Below the pieces are notes generated by a model. The model was given only the letters and a program-made list of their open reading frames with translations. It did not search any database and was not told where the DNA came from. From Euryodendron excelsum (taxonomy: Eukaryota > Streptophyta > Magnoliopsida > Ericales > Pentaphylacaceae), in NCBI GenBank assembly GCA_033060915.1, contig CM065394.1:28155001-28219000 (forward strand): a stretch of 64,000 bases of DNA, written 5' to 3'. The position numbers were made by a program, and so were the translations under genes. Shown piece by piece: positions 40,367 to 52,887 of the stretch (position 1 is the first letter of the stretch; every line of letters begins with the position of its first letter).

Positions 40367-43300
40367 ATGGAAGCTAAGCCGTCGAGTTTCGTCGATCAAT
40401 CTGTAGTGAGTAGTAAAATCAACACTTGCTCTGTTTTGTATACACTTTATATGTGTACACGTAAATATACATAAAAAACTATACGTACATATAAATGTGT
40501 GGCCTTTTTGTGTTTAGGTTCCAGGGGATGTGGTTCTGGACCTCTCAAGTATGGCTAATCAAACCATCAAGCTCGGAGGCGGTGTCCGTCAGGTCTGTAC
40601 TAGGGTTTTACTTATACCACTTCTTCCTTGTATTGTGTGTTGTTTGTTTCTTTTCTTGCTATTGAGCTTATTTTATTGACCATCGTATCTTCTGATTCGC
40701 TGCGAATTGCCTCGTGTTTTGTTCCGAGAAAAAAATGAGTTAGGCAAGAAATACAGAAGTGTTACGAAGGTTGTGCTTAGGTTTATTTGGTCTTCACAAA
40801 CAGATAACTCCTAAATTGATCGGCAATTCATTCGGTTTTTAGTTTATTGCTTTCAATCACTCAATTTTTGCTCTGGGTAGTTGTTTATGCTCATAGCTAT
40901 TTGAAATTCTGTTTTCCAATGCGGAAGTGGTGGAGTCACACACACTGATACACACACTCTTTCTTCCCCAACTTCAATTTCATTCCTCTATGTAAGACTC
41001 AAATATTTTGATCATCAACATTTTTCATTTTATTTGCATATTGACATTCTTCATGTGAGCCCAAAATTTTCAGGATTGTGATGCTATTTCTGTCATGAAG
41101 GCTGGGAAGCTGAGATTTCTGAAGCCAAACAAATATTGGGTTGAGAGATCCCAGAAAAGGGTGAGTATGGCGTTAAATTGTATGTCCAATGATAAAATGT
41201 GAATAAGGTGCATTTTATTTATTTTCCTGTGATGCTGTAATAGCTATTCAACCTGTATGTTTTAGCCCTATCCATAAAAATATAAAGAAAAGAAGTCCGT
41301 AAATTTTATCTGCCTCATTCCATGTATACATTTTAGTTTTTTTTTTTTTCCTTCTGTTGCCAAATATTTAACCTCGATTAATCATGAGCTATAGTGTTTG
41401 TGCACCTTTCCTTATAGTGCATTCTTCTACATATGTTAAAATTATTTATGATGGAATTTCAAAATGGTTGTGAAAGGACTGCTTGAAGTTTGTTGTTGTA
41501 ATTTGTAACCTACCCATCACAAGAATTTTTTCAAATATGAGTTAGACAAATAAAGCATGCAGATATTTCTTCTAGACATACAAAGAGAAAGAAATAGAGG
41601 ATAAAGATGAGAAAGAAAGAGAAGAAAGAGATAGGACATATGATAGTGTACATGTAATGCATCTTTTGAACATCTTATTCATGAGAAGAAGAATGGCGAG
41701 GAAAACAGAGATAAGAAAACAGGAGGCAAGGAGCAAATGACTTCCAAGCCTCTCGATTGTAAGAATAACGTGGAGATTACAAGGTAAGAAGACTCCTAAT
41801 TGGACTATAATACATGTCTGCTGCCATACATCTTCCTGTGGTATCAAATAAGCTTTCAAAGATATAATGATGCCATAATACCATGGAGTTGGCCAAGATT
41901 GTTTTTTGACAAGTAGACCATGGAGTTGGCGAAGATTAATGGCCTATGATGTTAGGGTGCTATAATCCTAACTTGTGGAGAGGAACGTGACCTTCAATTT
42001 TGTACCGTATTAAGATGCACCCAACTTTAAATTTAAAACAAATGGTTGTTGTGGCTACTTTACATTTTATGTTGTCATAGTGTCATAATACTTTATTTAT
42101 TAAATGTTTACATTTATGTTATTGTTTTACATTTTTAGTGTTGACAGTACTTTTACTTTGTTTTATAAAAAAGTACTTACATTTATGTTGTCTTAATAGC
42201 TAAAGGTCCTCCTCTTTTTAAATTTTTATCCTTTCGATGTTACATATGAGGACCATTAATGTGCACTTCTGGTCTACATTGCAATTTGAGTGATTTTCCA
42301 TTATTTTACACTTATAATTTTTAGTTCATTTCTTGCATTTAATAATTCTAATATTTTCTGTGTCTCATTTTTTGGCATATAATATTCTAATTAGTGTTTG
42401 AATGTTCTTCTCTGCAGTATGTACCTTGTGTGGGGGATAATGTTCTTGGAATTGTGGTAGACGCTAAAGCAGATGTAAGTACTCTAATCATGTACCTAAT
42501 TCGATGTTATTGGTTTATTACTTTCAGTAATAGTTAAACCTTCTTTCTGATTAGTTGCTTATGAAATTAGAGAAAGGCTTGAGCTTCTAAAGGGGTTCTC
42601 CTCAGTTAATCAGATGACCAAATAGCCCTATTGTTCATTGGCTCTTTCTACCTCTGCAGCCATGGAAGTGTAAAGGGGCTTATCCTGCAAACCTTTCAAA
42701 GATTATTTTGTTTGTTTTGTTTTAAGAGAGAAAGAAACGACAAGAAATCACTGAAGATCGTTTAAACAGCTCTAATTTGTCGAGGATCTTTGCGGACACG
42801 CCAAATGTTCGTGAAGTACTATTGGAATTTTGGGGAGTGACCCAAAGGAGATATATAGATCACAAACTCAAAGTTTATCTAGTTGTGACTTGAATCACAA
42901 TCCAAGTGCAATGCTTTTTAATCCAGTACTTGCTAATGATCCAGAAAATTTCTTCTTGTTTCTATACTCCTTTGTTTTGTTGTTAATGTTAAAAGAAAGC
43001 ATCAAAGATTTTGACTTGAAACTGATAAAACTGAGAGTCCAGGTAGCTGTACTGTATATTTCTTTCTTTGTTTTTTTTTTACTCCACTTCACATTACCTT
43101 TGGTTATTGCTTTGAAGACTCGTGTCCTTACAGTTCCTTAACCAGTTCAGTTCCACTGAACCCATTTTTATAGTAAGATAATCTTGAAACTCGTCCTATC
43201 AAAGATGCAGTTTTTGTGGTTTGTTCATCTATTTTATCACAAATTGGTGTTGCCTATGACATAAGATTGAGTGGTCTAATAAGTCTACTCGTCATACTTT

Positions 43301-44972
43301 ATTAGATTAAATTATGGACAAGTATAGTACAGCACATTTGTGATCATTCCCATTCTTCATATTGTATAATCCAAGTTCTAACAATTGATTGAACTGGAAT
43401 ATAAAGTACAAGTCAAATGCATCTTGATGTCAGATAGATAAGAGGGGTGGCTTAGTTTTAAAAATGCTGAAATGTTGAGTCTAATGGAGTAGTAATTGGG
43501 GATTATCTCTCGTATAGTAAACTGAACATATATGGCTAGCTGGGGATTTCTTTGTCAAATCTAAGTTACATGTGTTCTCATGTATAGCTTAACTCACTGT
43601 ATAATCCGGGGACCAGGGTTTTACCTGAGTACTAGTAAGCCTTGATGCTTGCTGTTGCAAACTTCTTTTATTTGTTTATTTTCTTTTTTGTGTAGAAATT
43701 AACTTTAGGCAGCAGTTTTTTGTTTTATTATTTAGTTGAAAAAAGAAAAATGTAAAACTTGATTTCTTTTTTAACTTGTTTTGGATAATGTTCTGATGGC
43801 AATTGTTGTTAGACATCCCGTATTTGGGTCAGAGCCATGCATCTTAGTGTCCTGCAAAACAGGGTAGAGCATACACACCACGTGTCTTGCACCAATTTTT
43901 TGATTTTTGATGTTCTTATTGCTCTTACTGAGTTTATGTATGATTGTTTTTGGATTATGTTTGTAACTATATTTGTCCGTGTTGGGTTATATGTGGCTTG
44001 TTGAAGTGGTATATTTAATGATGCAGAATTTTTCACTTATTGTGTTTTTATATTTTTATCACTGGTATCCGATTTATTTTTCTGTTCAGTACGTATGTTT
44101 AGAATCTTTACATACTCCTGTGATATGTTAATATAATTCTTTGTTCTATTCATTTCAGAATTTTCTTGTGGACATAAAAGGGCCTGCATTGGCATTTCTT
44201 CCTGTACTTGCATTTGAAGGAGGAACAAGGAGAAACATACCCAAGTTTGAGGTGCAAGTTTTACTATTTGGAATGTTTTAATTAATGTACTATGCTATTC
44301 TGTTTGTTATTGACTGATACCCTGGAGATATTTTCTCACCGACTTGGGTTATGTAGCCTAAAGATGCTTATGGTAGTTGTAGGTATATGTGTCCAACTTT
44401 CATACAGAGTAAGACACTTAGGCGCCTAAACCCCCCCCACCACCCCCCCCCCCCCTCTCCATACACTTGGTCCCAAGTGGTAGCCTGCCGAGGCGATGCA
44501 TAGACTAAGGTAACCTCGCCCATCAAGGATAGTGCGAAGAGCGCCTTCTCCAAGTTAGGGCACTAAAAGAGCCTCTCGCCCTTGGCACCGCCTGGCATGG
44601 CCACAAAACCTCTCCGCCGAGCGCCTTCTCCTTTGGGCAACCTCTTCATGCTTGAGCTCAAGGCACTTCCCTTGTCGGAATCGAGCGAGTCTATGCCCGA
44701 GGGCATCTCACCAATAATCTCGTGCTCGGCACCTCCGGGCATGGCTATAGAACCTCTTCGCTGAGAACCCTCTCCTTTGAGTCATTTCTCCACACTTAGC
44801 CATGATTCTCCACACAAGTATATCTCCATAACTTAGGTTGGGAGCAAGACCTAGGGATCTTTATGGAGTCACTCTTGTGCAGAACCATCAGGAGACAAGT
44901 GGATTGAAGGATAGAGTTGAGGGTTCGTCAAAGGACCTCACCCTCGGAGGGCCTTGGCCCCTTGATCGGTCT

Positions 44973-45011
<39 letters not shown>

Positions 45012-47467
45012 TCACCAAATCACGCCATCAGAGTAAGGTGACAAGAACATTTAATGAAAGCTGACCGCTGACACCTAGCCGAATTCCTGTCATCCTCAAA
45101 GCGGATTTTGGCACGGAGTTGGCATTTAGAATGTCAGGCCTTGGGAAACCCGCTATCAGACTTGAACACTTGCAGAGGTTGCAGGTAAATGAGCCAATCC
45201 CCGAGAGCCTCCCTCACCTACATAAAGGGGACCCTTCCCCCTTCAACAACACAAGAACATCACTTGAACGACGAAAAATCTACCCAGAAGCCTCTCTAGC
45301 TCTCTTGGGATACTGCCACTCTCTCTCTGCCTAGGACTGCCTTAACTCTCTTTCCTCCAACTCCGGTGGTCCTTCGCTTAAACAGCGCTTACCGTAAATT
45401 CCCAGAGGGTCTCCCTCTACCAGGTTTGACCACTCACCCCTCTACCCTACATACAGTAGTTATGTTCATCTCAATCTTGTGTTTATGTTCCATTATTGGA
45501 TTGCAAAACCTGCTTCAATAATATAGAATTTGACCAACAGATTGATTATTTAGTGCTAAAATCAACACTAACAATGGGAAAAGTTGTAAGGGGTAAATCA
45601 ACAGAGGGTTGGGATTCCCATGGGATGTGGTTTGTAACTGCAGAATATATGCACCTTTGAAGTTCAGCAAAACTGTCCTTCAAATTGAAGACACTCTATC
45701 CTTGGGTGACAGAAGATGTCACAGTTGTGTTGAGCTTGATAGGCTTGTCTTCTATCAATTCTCAAACAAGAGCTACTTCTGTAAATGAGTTGTCTATGGT
45801 GTTTGTCCTTGACAGCCCCCTGTGTCTCTGCATCTTCTAACTTTGCTTTTTGTGTCTAAATTTTTACTTTGAACTTGTCTAGTCTTGTGAATATCTTCAC
45901 CATTTGTTGGTTCCTTGTACATGCGACGTTTGTTGATTGCAACACATTTATAGTGTTTCAAAGAAGGTGGACTCCTACAATTCTTTTTGAATGCCACCTT
46001 TGGGTTATTAGGATGGCTGTGCTCACACCCAGGGAAGAGCACATAAAAAAAGAAAAAAAAAAGTAGCTATACTGTCCTGCCTGTTCAGTGAAAACACATG
46101 ATAGCCAATATGATGAGGCTACATCCCTTTGCTGTCACTACTCCAATACATTGATCTTATTTTCCTTTTAATGAAAGTAGTTTGACTGTAATATTCTGCT
46201 ATGTAAATGGTTGTGAATGTCCCAGAGGATACTTCTTGTGTATGGGATTGTTTATAGAGTGTGTATGCAACCTATTATTGTGAAATTGTAGTTTACTCCT
46301 TGCGTAGGTGATTGTATGTACAGTATATCTGCAACCTGTTATTGGGAGTTTTTTTTTATTTCATTTGTGTTTATTTATGGCTTATTATTGCCATTACTGT
46401 CAATTGAACTTCATGACTAATTTGTTCTTTTTAGTTTTATTGCATCTTTGGCAAATGTTTCAGTTGCTTAAACTTCATCTTGCAGGTAGGTACTTTGCTC
46501 TATGTTCGGGTTGTGAAGGCAAACACGGGCATGAATCCTGAGTTGTCATGCACTGATGGTTGGTTTTTTCGAACTTCTAACTCCATTGCATATAGCTTAC
46601 ATATGTTGCCCTCTTTTAACTTGTAAAATTCTTGGTCTATTTAAGATTCTTATTTGACCCGTAGTTTCTGAAAAACTATTCATGTTTCCTAGCCACTGGG
46701 AAAGCAGCAGAGTATGGCCCCCTTAAAGATGGCTACATGTTTGAATCATCTACTGGCCTTGCACGGATGTGAGATTTTGCTCTCCTTTTACCTATGGAAG
46801 TTTTTCGATTTCCAACACATAACCAGTCCTCTGTTGGAAAGCCACATTTCTATGTTGTCTGATATTGAAGCCTGAGATTTTATTTCAGTTGTGATAACAT
46901 ATGTTTGACTTTTTATTTTCCAGGCTGCTCAGCTCTCCTCCATGTCCGGCTCTTGAAGCTTTGGGGAAGAAGCTCTCCTTTGAGATAGCAGTTGGTTTAA
47001 ATGGCCGTGTTTGGGTATGGGTCTTGAGTTGCATTCTTATTGCAGTTGGGTTAAAGCGGTTCCTTGCTTCAAAACTATCATTATCATCAGCATGTTCTCT
47101 CCTCCCTTCTATCTACTAGGATCTTTACTTTCTCAAGGCTTTATGACTTTTATTTGGGCTTAGCCAAAAAGTTATAATGAGACATGCATACTCTGGCTTT
47201 GCCTTTTTTTTTTTTTTTTTTTCTGTTCTTGTGTGATTACTCATGTTGCCTTAATATTTGTAATACAGTTTGGCTGTTCATTTCAAAATAAAATACTTTC
47301 TAATACCACCTCTTTCTTATTTTCTCTATATTTCTGTATCATTGTAGGTGAATGCTGTGGCTCCATCTACAGTAATCCTTGTATCAAATGCTATCATGAA
47401 TTCAGAGTCTTTGAGTGCGGTACAGCAAAAGATTATGGTTGAGAAACTGCTCCAGAGAGTTCAGTGA
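40367..47467 (+). CDS. RRP40: Exosome subunit RRP40
   Basis: Nine exons join in frame: 40367-40405, 40518-40592, 41074-41160, 42418-42474, 44159-44251, 46486-46558, 46693-46768, 46924-47014 and 47348-47467 (TGA), giving 236 residues. The start block (VVPGDVVLDLSSM...TIKLGGGVRQ) is the N-terminal domain. An S1 RNA-binding domain follows (NFLVDIKGPALAFLPVLAFEG), then a KH domain with the RRP40/RRP4 hallmark GLNG at 191-194. RRP40 is one of three cap subunits of the RNA exosome, which trims and degrades RNA 3' ends in nucleus and cytosol. Normal plant length (about 240). Several donors are weak (GTCTGT after exon 2, GTTGGT after exon 6). Intron 5 (44252-46485) contains a sense-oriented solo LTR, but the exons are unbroken. 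Confidence 0.93.
44378..45455 (+). mobile_element. Solo LTR (copy 2) in RRP40 intron 5
   Basis: The element runs from TGTAGGTATATG to CCTACATACA and is flanked by a perfect five-base target-site duplication GTAGT (44373-44377 and 45456-45460). It is 1,078 bp, with 5'-TG...CA-3' and TGTA/TACA ends. It shares a backbone with copy 1 at 25149-26101. Inside are a C-rich tract (near 44430-44455), a (GA)n run (about 44977-45008) and a duplicated block (GGCACC near 44584 and 44728). The promoter is degenerate (TACATAAA, 45219-45226). No internal genes are present. It has the same orientation as RRP40. Confidence 0.85.
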
Positions 47468-48802
47468 TCAAGTTAGTCCATTGCATTTATGATTTAATCT
47501 TTACTCCTTTTGAGTCATTAAAGCACAAAGCAGCTGCAAAATTTAATTATGTTTTAAATTTTTATTCTATGTATCAGCATACTGCCTTTAATTTGTTAAA
47601 TTGAGCTTTCTATGTAAAACTGGCAGCATCAATGGAGTAAACCACAAATTATGCAAGTTGTCCAACTATTCAGTTGCAAAAAAATGTTTACAGTTCATCT
47701 CTGCTGATCAGAATTAAAAGCAATTCTATTTGCTTATGTTTATGAAAAATCATTTGCCTAGTTACCTGGATTTGTATTTTCATCTATTGATTGTTGAATT
47801 TTGAATTGACAATTTTGCCTCAATTTTGTTGACAGTTATTCACTTTTTTTTCTTTCTTCTTTTCACTGTTTTTCTCCTTCCTTTCTTTCTTTCTATATTT
47901 TATTTTCCTTTTTAAAGTTTGGTCTGCTAAAAATGAGTGTCTATCTTGGTATTGAATGTTGCGGATTTGATTTGTGGATTTTCAGCTGGGTTCTTTACAC
48001 TCAATCCTCTTTCTTCTCTCTCCTACCTGCTTATGAGTACAATTTGCATTTTTGTCAGGAAATTTTATTATAGATGCTCGTAGAAAATCCAAAAGAGAGA
48101 AGATAGCTGTTTGGAGCGTAATGACTCAAGCTTCACCTCAGTAGAGGTGTTTAGAGGAAGATCACATAGTTCTGAAGAAGGTAGTGACATGCATGCTAAA
48201 CACTCAGTTTGTGGGAGTAGGAGAATTAATTTGTATTCCTTTAGGAAGCTTCAAAAATTGATGCATAAGGTTTCCGAAACTCGAGGGAAAACTACCTTTG
48301 ATGACTGTATATTTTCTGAAGCATTAGAGGAACAAGTTAATGATGTTTACAATGCCTGGGAATTTTGCTAATAGATTCAACAACATAAAAGTCTCTTCAT
48401 GGTCAAGCATGTGCTTTCCAAACATGCACGTCAATTTAATCTTTTGATTTTTCTTACCCCTCACCACCTATGATTGGATAGATGGTTTTTCTGTTGCTTT
48501 ATGGATCAGCTTTGCATTGTTTTGGTTCACACCTCTGCTTTCCTAGACAATGCAATGTTTGCTTCTGTTTTTTGTCTGAAGCTCCTTGTGTTTTGCATTT
48601 ACTATTTCTATAGGTTCTTTAATGATCTTCAAGCAATTTAAAATTTTAAACAGCTCACATCAAAAAAATGCTCTTTTCTGTTCTTTTTTTTGGTTCCCTT
48701 TCAAACAAATGGGGGCTCTTTAAACTGCTTTGCGGGAATGCTCACGCTGTAAAATGCAGACTCTGGAATTCAGAGTTCATGATTATACAGCTTAGAGAAG
48801 GG
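47468..48802. other. RRP40 3' flank with an unrecognised open stretch
   Basis: T-rich 3' flank. After a possible acceptor (TTTTTGTCAG near 48059) an open frame reaches a stop at 48369-48371. It has no ATG at its start (48111 is TTG) and encodes a Ser-rich, mildly charged segment including SFRKLQKLMHKVSETRG, which I do not recognise. It could be an alternative 3' exon or UTR. Confidence 0.35.
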
Positions 48803-48973
48803 GAAATGTTATACAATCACAAAATTTTCATAAGAATAATATGGTCTAATGAGAGTTATTCATTTAAAATTTTTTTTATTATAATGGTTCTTAATTACAA
48901 AAATATTATTGTCACATCATCATGGTAGAATTTTTAGTACAAATTTTTTTTTATGGAAGAATAGTATTTTTCT
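48803..48973. mobile_element. Family A MITE
   Basis: The left edge GAAATGTTATACAATC and right edge GGAAGAATAGTATTTTTC are inverted; the inner arms AATAATATGGT and ATTGTCACATCAT agree with the other copies. It stops where the Tourist MITE begins. Confidence 0.6.
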
Positions 48974-48976
48974 TTA

Positions 48977-49451
48977 GGCCAAGTTTGTTTTAGGGATAAA
49001 GGGTGGAGGATTTGGAGATGATATCTTGTGAGGCTCACAAAATTTATGTTTGGCAAAAAAAAAAAAAAGAAAAAAATAGTACTAGATTACATGTTCATGT
49101 AATCCTCTAAAATTGGGGATATGTAATACCATAGGAGAGATGGTATTACATATCTCTTTCTTGAGATAAAATGAAAATCTCATTTTAACCCTTCTATAAT
49201 TCTATTATTATTATAATAGATTAATATAATATTATATAAGTATATTAGAATATACTATTATATTAATATTAATTTTGTAATAAATAATATAATAATATAA
49301 CAATGTAATATTGCTTATCCCATCCTAACAACCTATAGTAAGAGTAATCTCCTATAACATCATAATATTACTTAACACTCATTATCACTTTTCTTTAATC
49401 TTATAATATTACTTATTTTTTATTTTTTTTATCCCCCAAACAAACGTCACC
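48977..49451. mobile_element. Tourist/PIF-Harbinger-like MITE
   Basis: The left repeat GGCCAAGTTTGTTTTAGGG and the right repeat TCCCCCAAACAAACGTCACC are inverted. The element is flanked by TTA on both sides (48974-48976, 49452-49454), the three-base target expected for PIF/Harbinger elements. 475 bp, AT-rich, non-coding. Confidence 0.8.
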
Positions 49452-49454
49452 TTA

Positions 49455-50439
49455 GATAATTATACATCATTTTTCCTTTCAGCCTCTATCCACCAACACA
49501 TGGTGGGTGACTTGGTATTAATGGTTCGGCATTGATGGTGGGTGGGCATGCATTTGGCCCATGGCTGCAAAATGGTCCACAAACTAATAAGACACAGTAG
49601 TGGAACCAGGGTGGGCATAGCAGCACCAACTCAACCTAAATGCTTTCCTTTTTGTTGGGTTACATATAAATTCTTTCTGGCAATAGAGAGTCTCTTAGCT
49701 TTGCAGAGCCTACTTGGTAGTTGGTAATAGGCTTCTTAAATAAGGAATCATATAGGTTTCTCTCTTTGGGTAGGATTCTAAAAAAATCACACAATGTGAG
49801 GTGCAAGATTTTAAATGGAGTGCTAGTAGCACTATAACTATGACATCAATTTTTCTTTCCTACACCTCTTGGCTGCCTATGATTGTATTATTAATCATAC
49901 AACGAGCAATGCCTCCAATAATACCTGTGATTAGATTGAGGCAGTTTGGGTGGTAATTCTGTGATGTACATCTCACACAAACATTTTCGTTCATTTGTGA
50001 TAAAATTTTTAATTATTTTTCTTTTTGAATTTCGAAATTTAAATATTTCATCAGTCACAACTGTCAAAGTTTAAATTTAATAGTCATAACTGTTCAATTT
50101 AAACTAATAAAGATAACTTTTTTTGAAAAGGCATTTTCGCACCCCATTGCAGTCTATAAAACTGATTTTCATATTTTAAGTTCTAAGTTTGATTACATTT
50201 TTGTTTTTTGAAAAGTTTTAAAAGAAAGTCTTTAGAGATTGTTATCTATAGATTTCAGTGCGTGTTGCTGGATCTTGAAAGTAATTTTCTTACAATGCTG
50301 CAACAACATAGTAGCCCTAGATATGCTTCAAAACAACAAGTTTATGATTTCTGAGTATTATTCTTAACATACTTTTTTTTTTTTGGGTACATTGATTGAA
50401 GACCAAAGCTTTAGAGAGAGGGGAGCGACGTGTCAAACT
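49455..50439. other. Intergenic, no gene seen
   Basis: Includes a slightly GC-richer stretch (49500-49720) whose open frame does not resemble a known family; the remainder is AT-rich. Confidence 0.5.
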
Positions 50440-51094
50440 CATGGTCATAAGCGTGGGTGGGGTTACCATCATCACTGAGCTAATCAGATTCTTGTATTTT
50501 AATTTATCTACTTGCTAATATAAACATATTTATCACGAAAATGGAACAAAAAATCACGGGCGCATTTTCGTTTGAAACAGTGGCAGTTTTTATCGTTGGA
50601 ATTTGAAATTCCTCGAACCCTTTGCAGTCTCAATTACAAAACGAAAAATAAATCCAGCCACAAGATTTTGATCACAACATAAGAAAGCCAGCCAAATTGA
50701 TAACATGACCAATCTATGAGAGAGAGAGAGAGAGAGAGAGAGAACACAATTGAAACTAATACAGAAGCAAATGTCCACTGTGGGTATTATTGAGTTAAAA
50801 AATCAATGTTATTAGCAATGGGTATTATTTAGTTAAAAAATCCTATGTTGTTTGATCATTGGCAAGATCTACCAATTTAACAGCTGAAAAAGGAATCTTG
50901 TATAGTAGAGTATTTTCCCATGTGGAATTTGTGAACGAATGAATGTATAGTTGTAGGTGAATAAATAAATGTATGTATATATAAAAAAAATAAAAAATAA
51001 ATGTATGTATAGATTTGTGAATTTTTTTTGGTTACATGTAAATATGATCCTAGGTAATTAAATAAAATTATATTTAATAATTTTTTTATTAATA

Positions 51095-51480
51095 TATTTT
51101 GCAACGGCATAATTATTGCCACCGGAGCAACTTTTAGCGACAATGATTATGTGCTCTCAAAAAATTAATTTTTTGGCATTCACTAAAACTACAGGATGAC
51201 AAAATTATTGTCGCAAAAAATTAGAAAAACGACTTATTCTTTTACGATGGCATAATAGCAGTAGCTGAAGATGATAGTTAACGGTCAACCTGCGCAAATA
51301 ATTTCTCCTTTTTGTACTTGTTTGCGCTCGTAGTTTAATTGCCATTGTTGAAGACTTTTGTTGCTGTCTCAAAAAATATTTGTGACCTTGTCTTTACCGA
51401 CGCAAATTTGCCGTCACAAATATTTGAGCTATTGTGTTTATATACTTAGCAACGGTATCATGCCGTTACTAAATATATAT
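51095..51480. mobile_element. Non-autonomous DNA transposon, GGCAT subterminal repeats
   Basis: The left arm GCAACGGCATAATTATTGCC and right arm GCAACGGTATCATGCCGTTAC carry short inverted motifs. The interior repeats gacAAwATTATTGTCGC- and TTGCCGTCACAAAT-type segments in both orientations. This pattern is typical of plant elements with subterminal repeats (CACTA or Mutator-like). No transposase. It lies between units 1 and 2 of the duplication. Confidence 0.55.
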
Positions 51481-52573
51481 ATTTTTGTTTGTAATGGTGG
51501 GGTGCCACTAATCACTGAGCTAACCAAATTCTAGTTCTTTAATTCATTTAGTTATTCATGTTTATTAGTGAAAATGGTACAATCATAAATATAAAACCCG
51601 AGCATTAATGAACCATAATTTTGATTACTGACGGCCTATACAAGCATTTGCCGCTGCTAAATATCTTAATTAGAATACTTAGCAAATGCACATTCCAACC
51701 GAAGGGCACATTTTCATTTAAAAAGGGAACCTTTTTCACTACAGGGATTCGAAACCTTGCCGTCTCAATTTACTTTAGTGGCATTTATTAGACACAAAAC
51801 ACTTAAAAAGTTATGTAAAACAGTCAAAACACGCAACCCTCTTACTGAAAATTGCAGCTATTATTATTGTTTTTTTTAATATATCGGAAGAAAAAAAAAT
51901 GCTGCTATATATACAAGACATTAACCCATCTTAAAAAAATGAAAAAAGAAAGAAAAATAACAGAAGAACGCCAGCCGATGTTTAACCTCTGGCGTTCGGC
52001 TTGCAGTGCATGTGAGAGAGGCCCTCCTGCATTATTGGATGTGTCATTGGAAGTCCTTTCGTTGAAGAGCCCATTAAATGCTTAACATAACCAATCTATG
52101 AGAGAGAGAGAGAGAGAGCTAATTCAGAAGCAAATATCAGTGTATATGCGTGAAATTATATCCACTACTAGATTCTTGTCCAATTGGCATTTAAGTGATG
52201 CATAATGCATTTAACAGTAAAAGGACAAAAAAAAAAAGAAAAGAAAAGACATTTTTGAAGAATCAAGAACTACAATGTATTTCAATAAAAAATTTTCCTT
52301 TCTAAAACCAATCGTTTGCATCAAATTTTCAATAAAACAATTAAACAGCTGAAAAAGAAATATTGCATAATAGGGTATTTTCTCAAAAAAAATGAAAAGA
52401 AAAAAGAGTACGGGTACACTTACCAGTCCAGTCACATTCAAACCCACAAAAGAAGTGTGTAGTTTGGTGCCTTATCTGAAATTTGTCTTCACAGCATTCA
52501 AAGCTTTTCGGCTGTTATCAATTAAATAGTATTGAGATGTATCATCATGCACTGTATCTTGTTCATTCAGCAC

Positions 52574-52604
<31 letters not shown>

Positions 52605-52855
52605 CGAATGAAAAACTTTCTTATGGAGGTTTGAGGCGTAGCGCTTACCACCTTAATATTTTGAGCCACTTGTTCACTAAACATTTATTGTGTGGGCTGC
52701 TGGTTCCGAGGCCGATCTCAATTACACCACGATAATTGTTATGAATTCAAACAAAGTACTGACATGAAAACAAAAGCTCTACTACCAAAAAACAAAAAAA
52801 AAAAAAAAAACAATTGATGGAATCATTATAACCATGAAGGCAACGCTATACCCCC

Positions 52856-52887
<32 letters not shown>

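Noticed and set aside
40050..40377. Arg/Gln-rich frames at the RRP40 leader
   Set aside because: Products of the CTC/CTG-rich untranslated leader; the RRP40 ATG at 40367 explains the region.
44582..45334. Frames inside the RRP40 intron
   Set aside because: They lie in the solo LTR and encode no gag, protease, reverse transcriptase or integrase motif.
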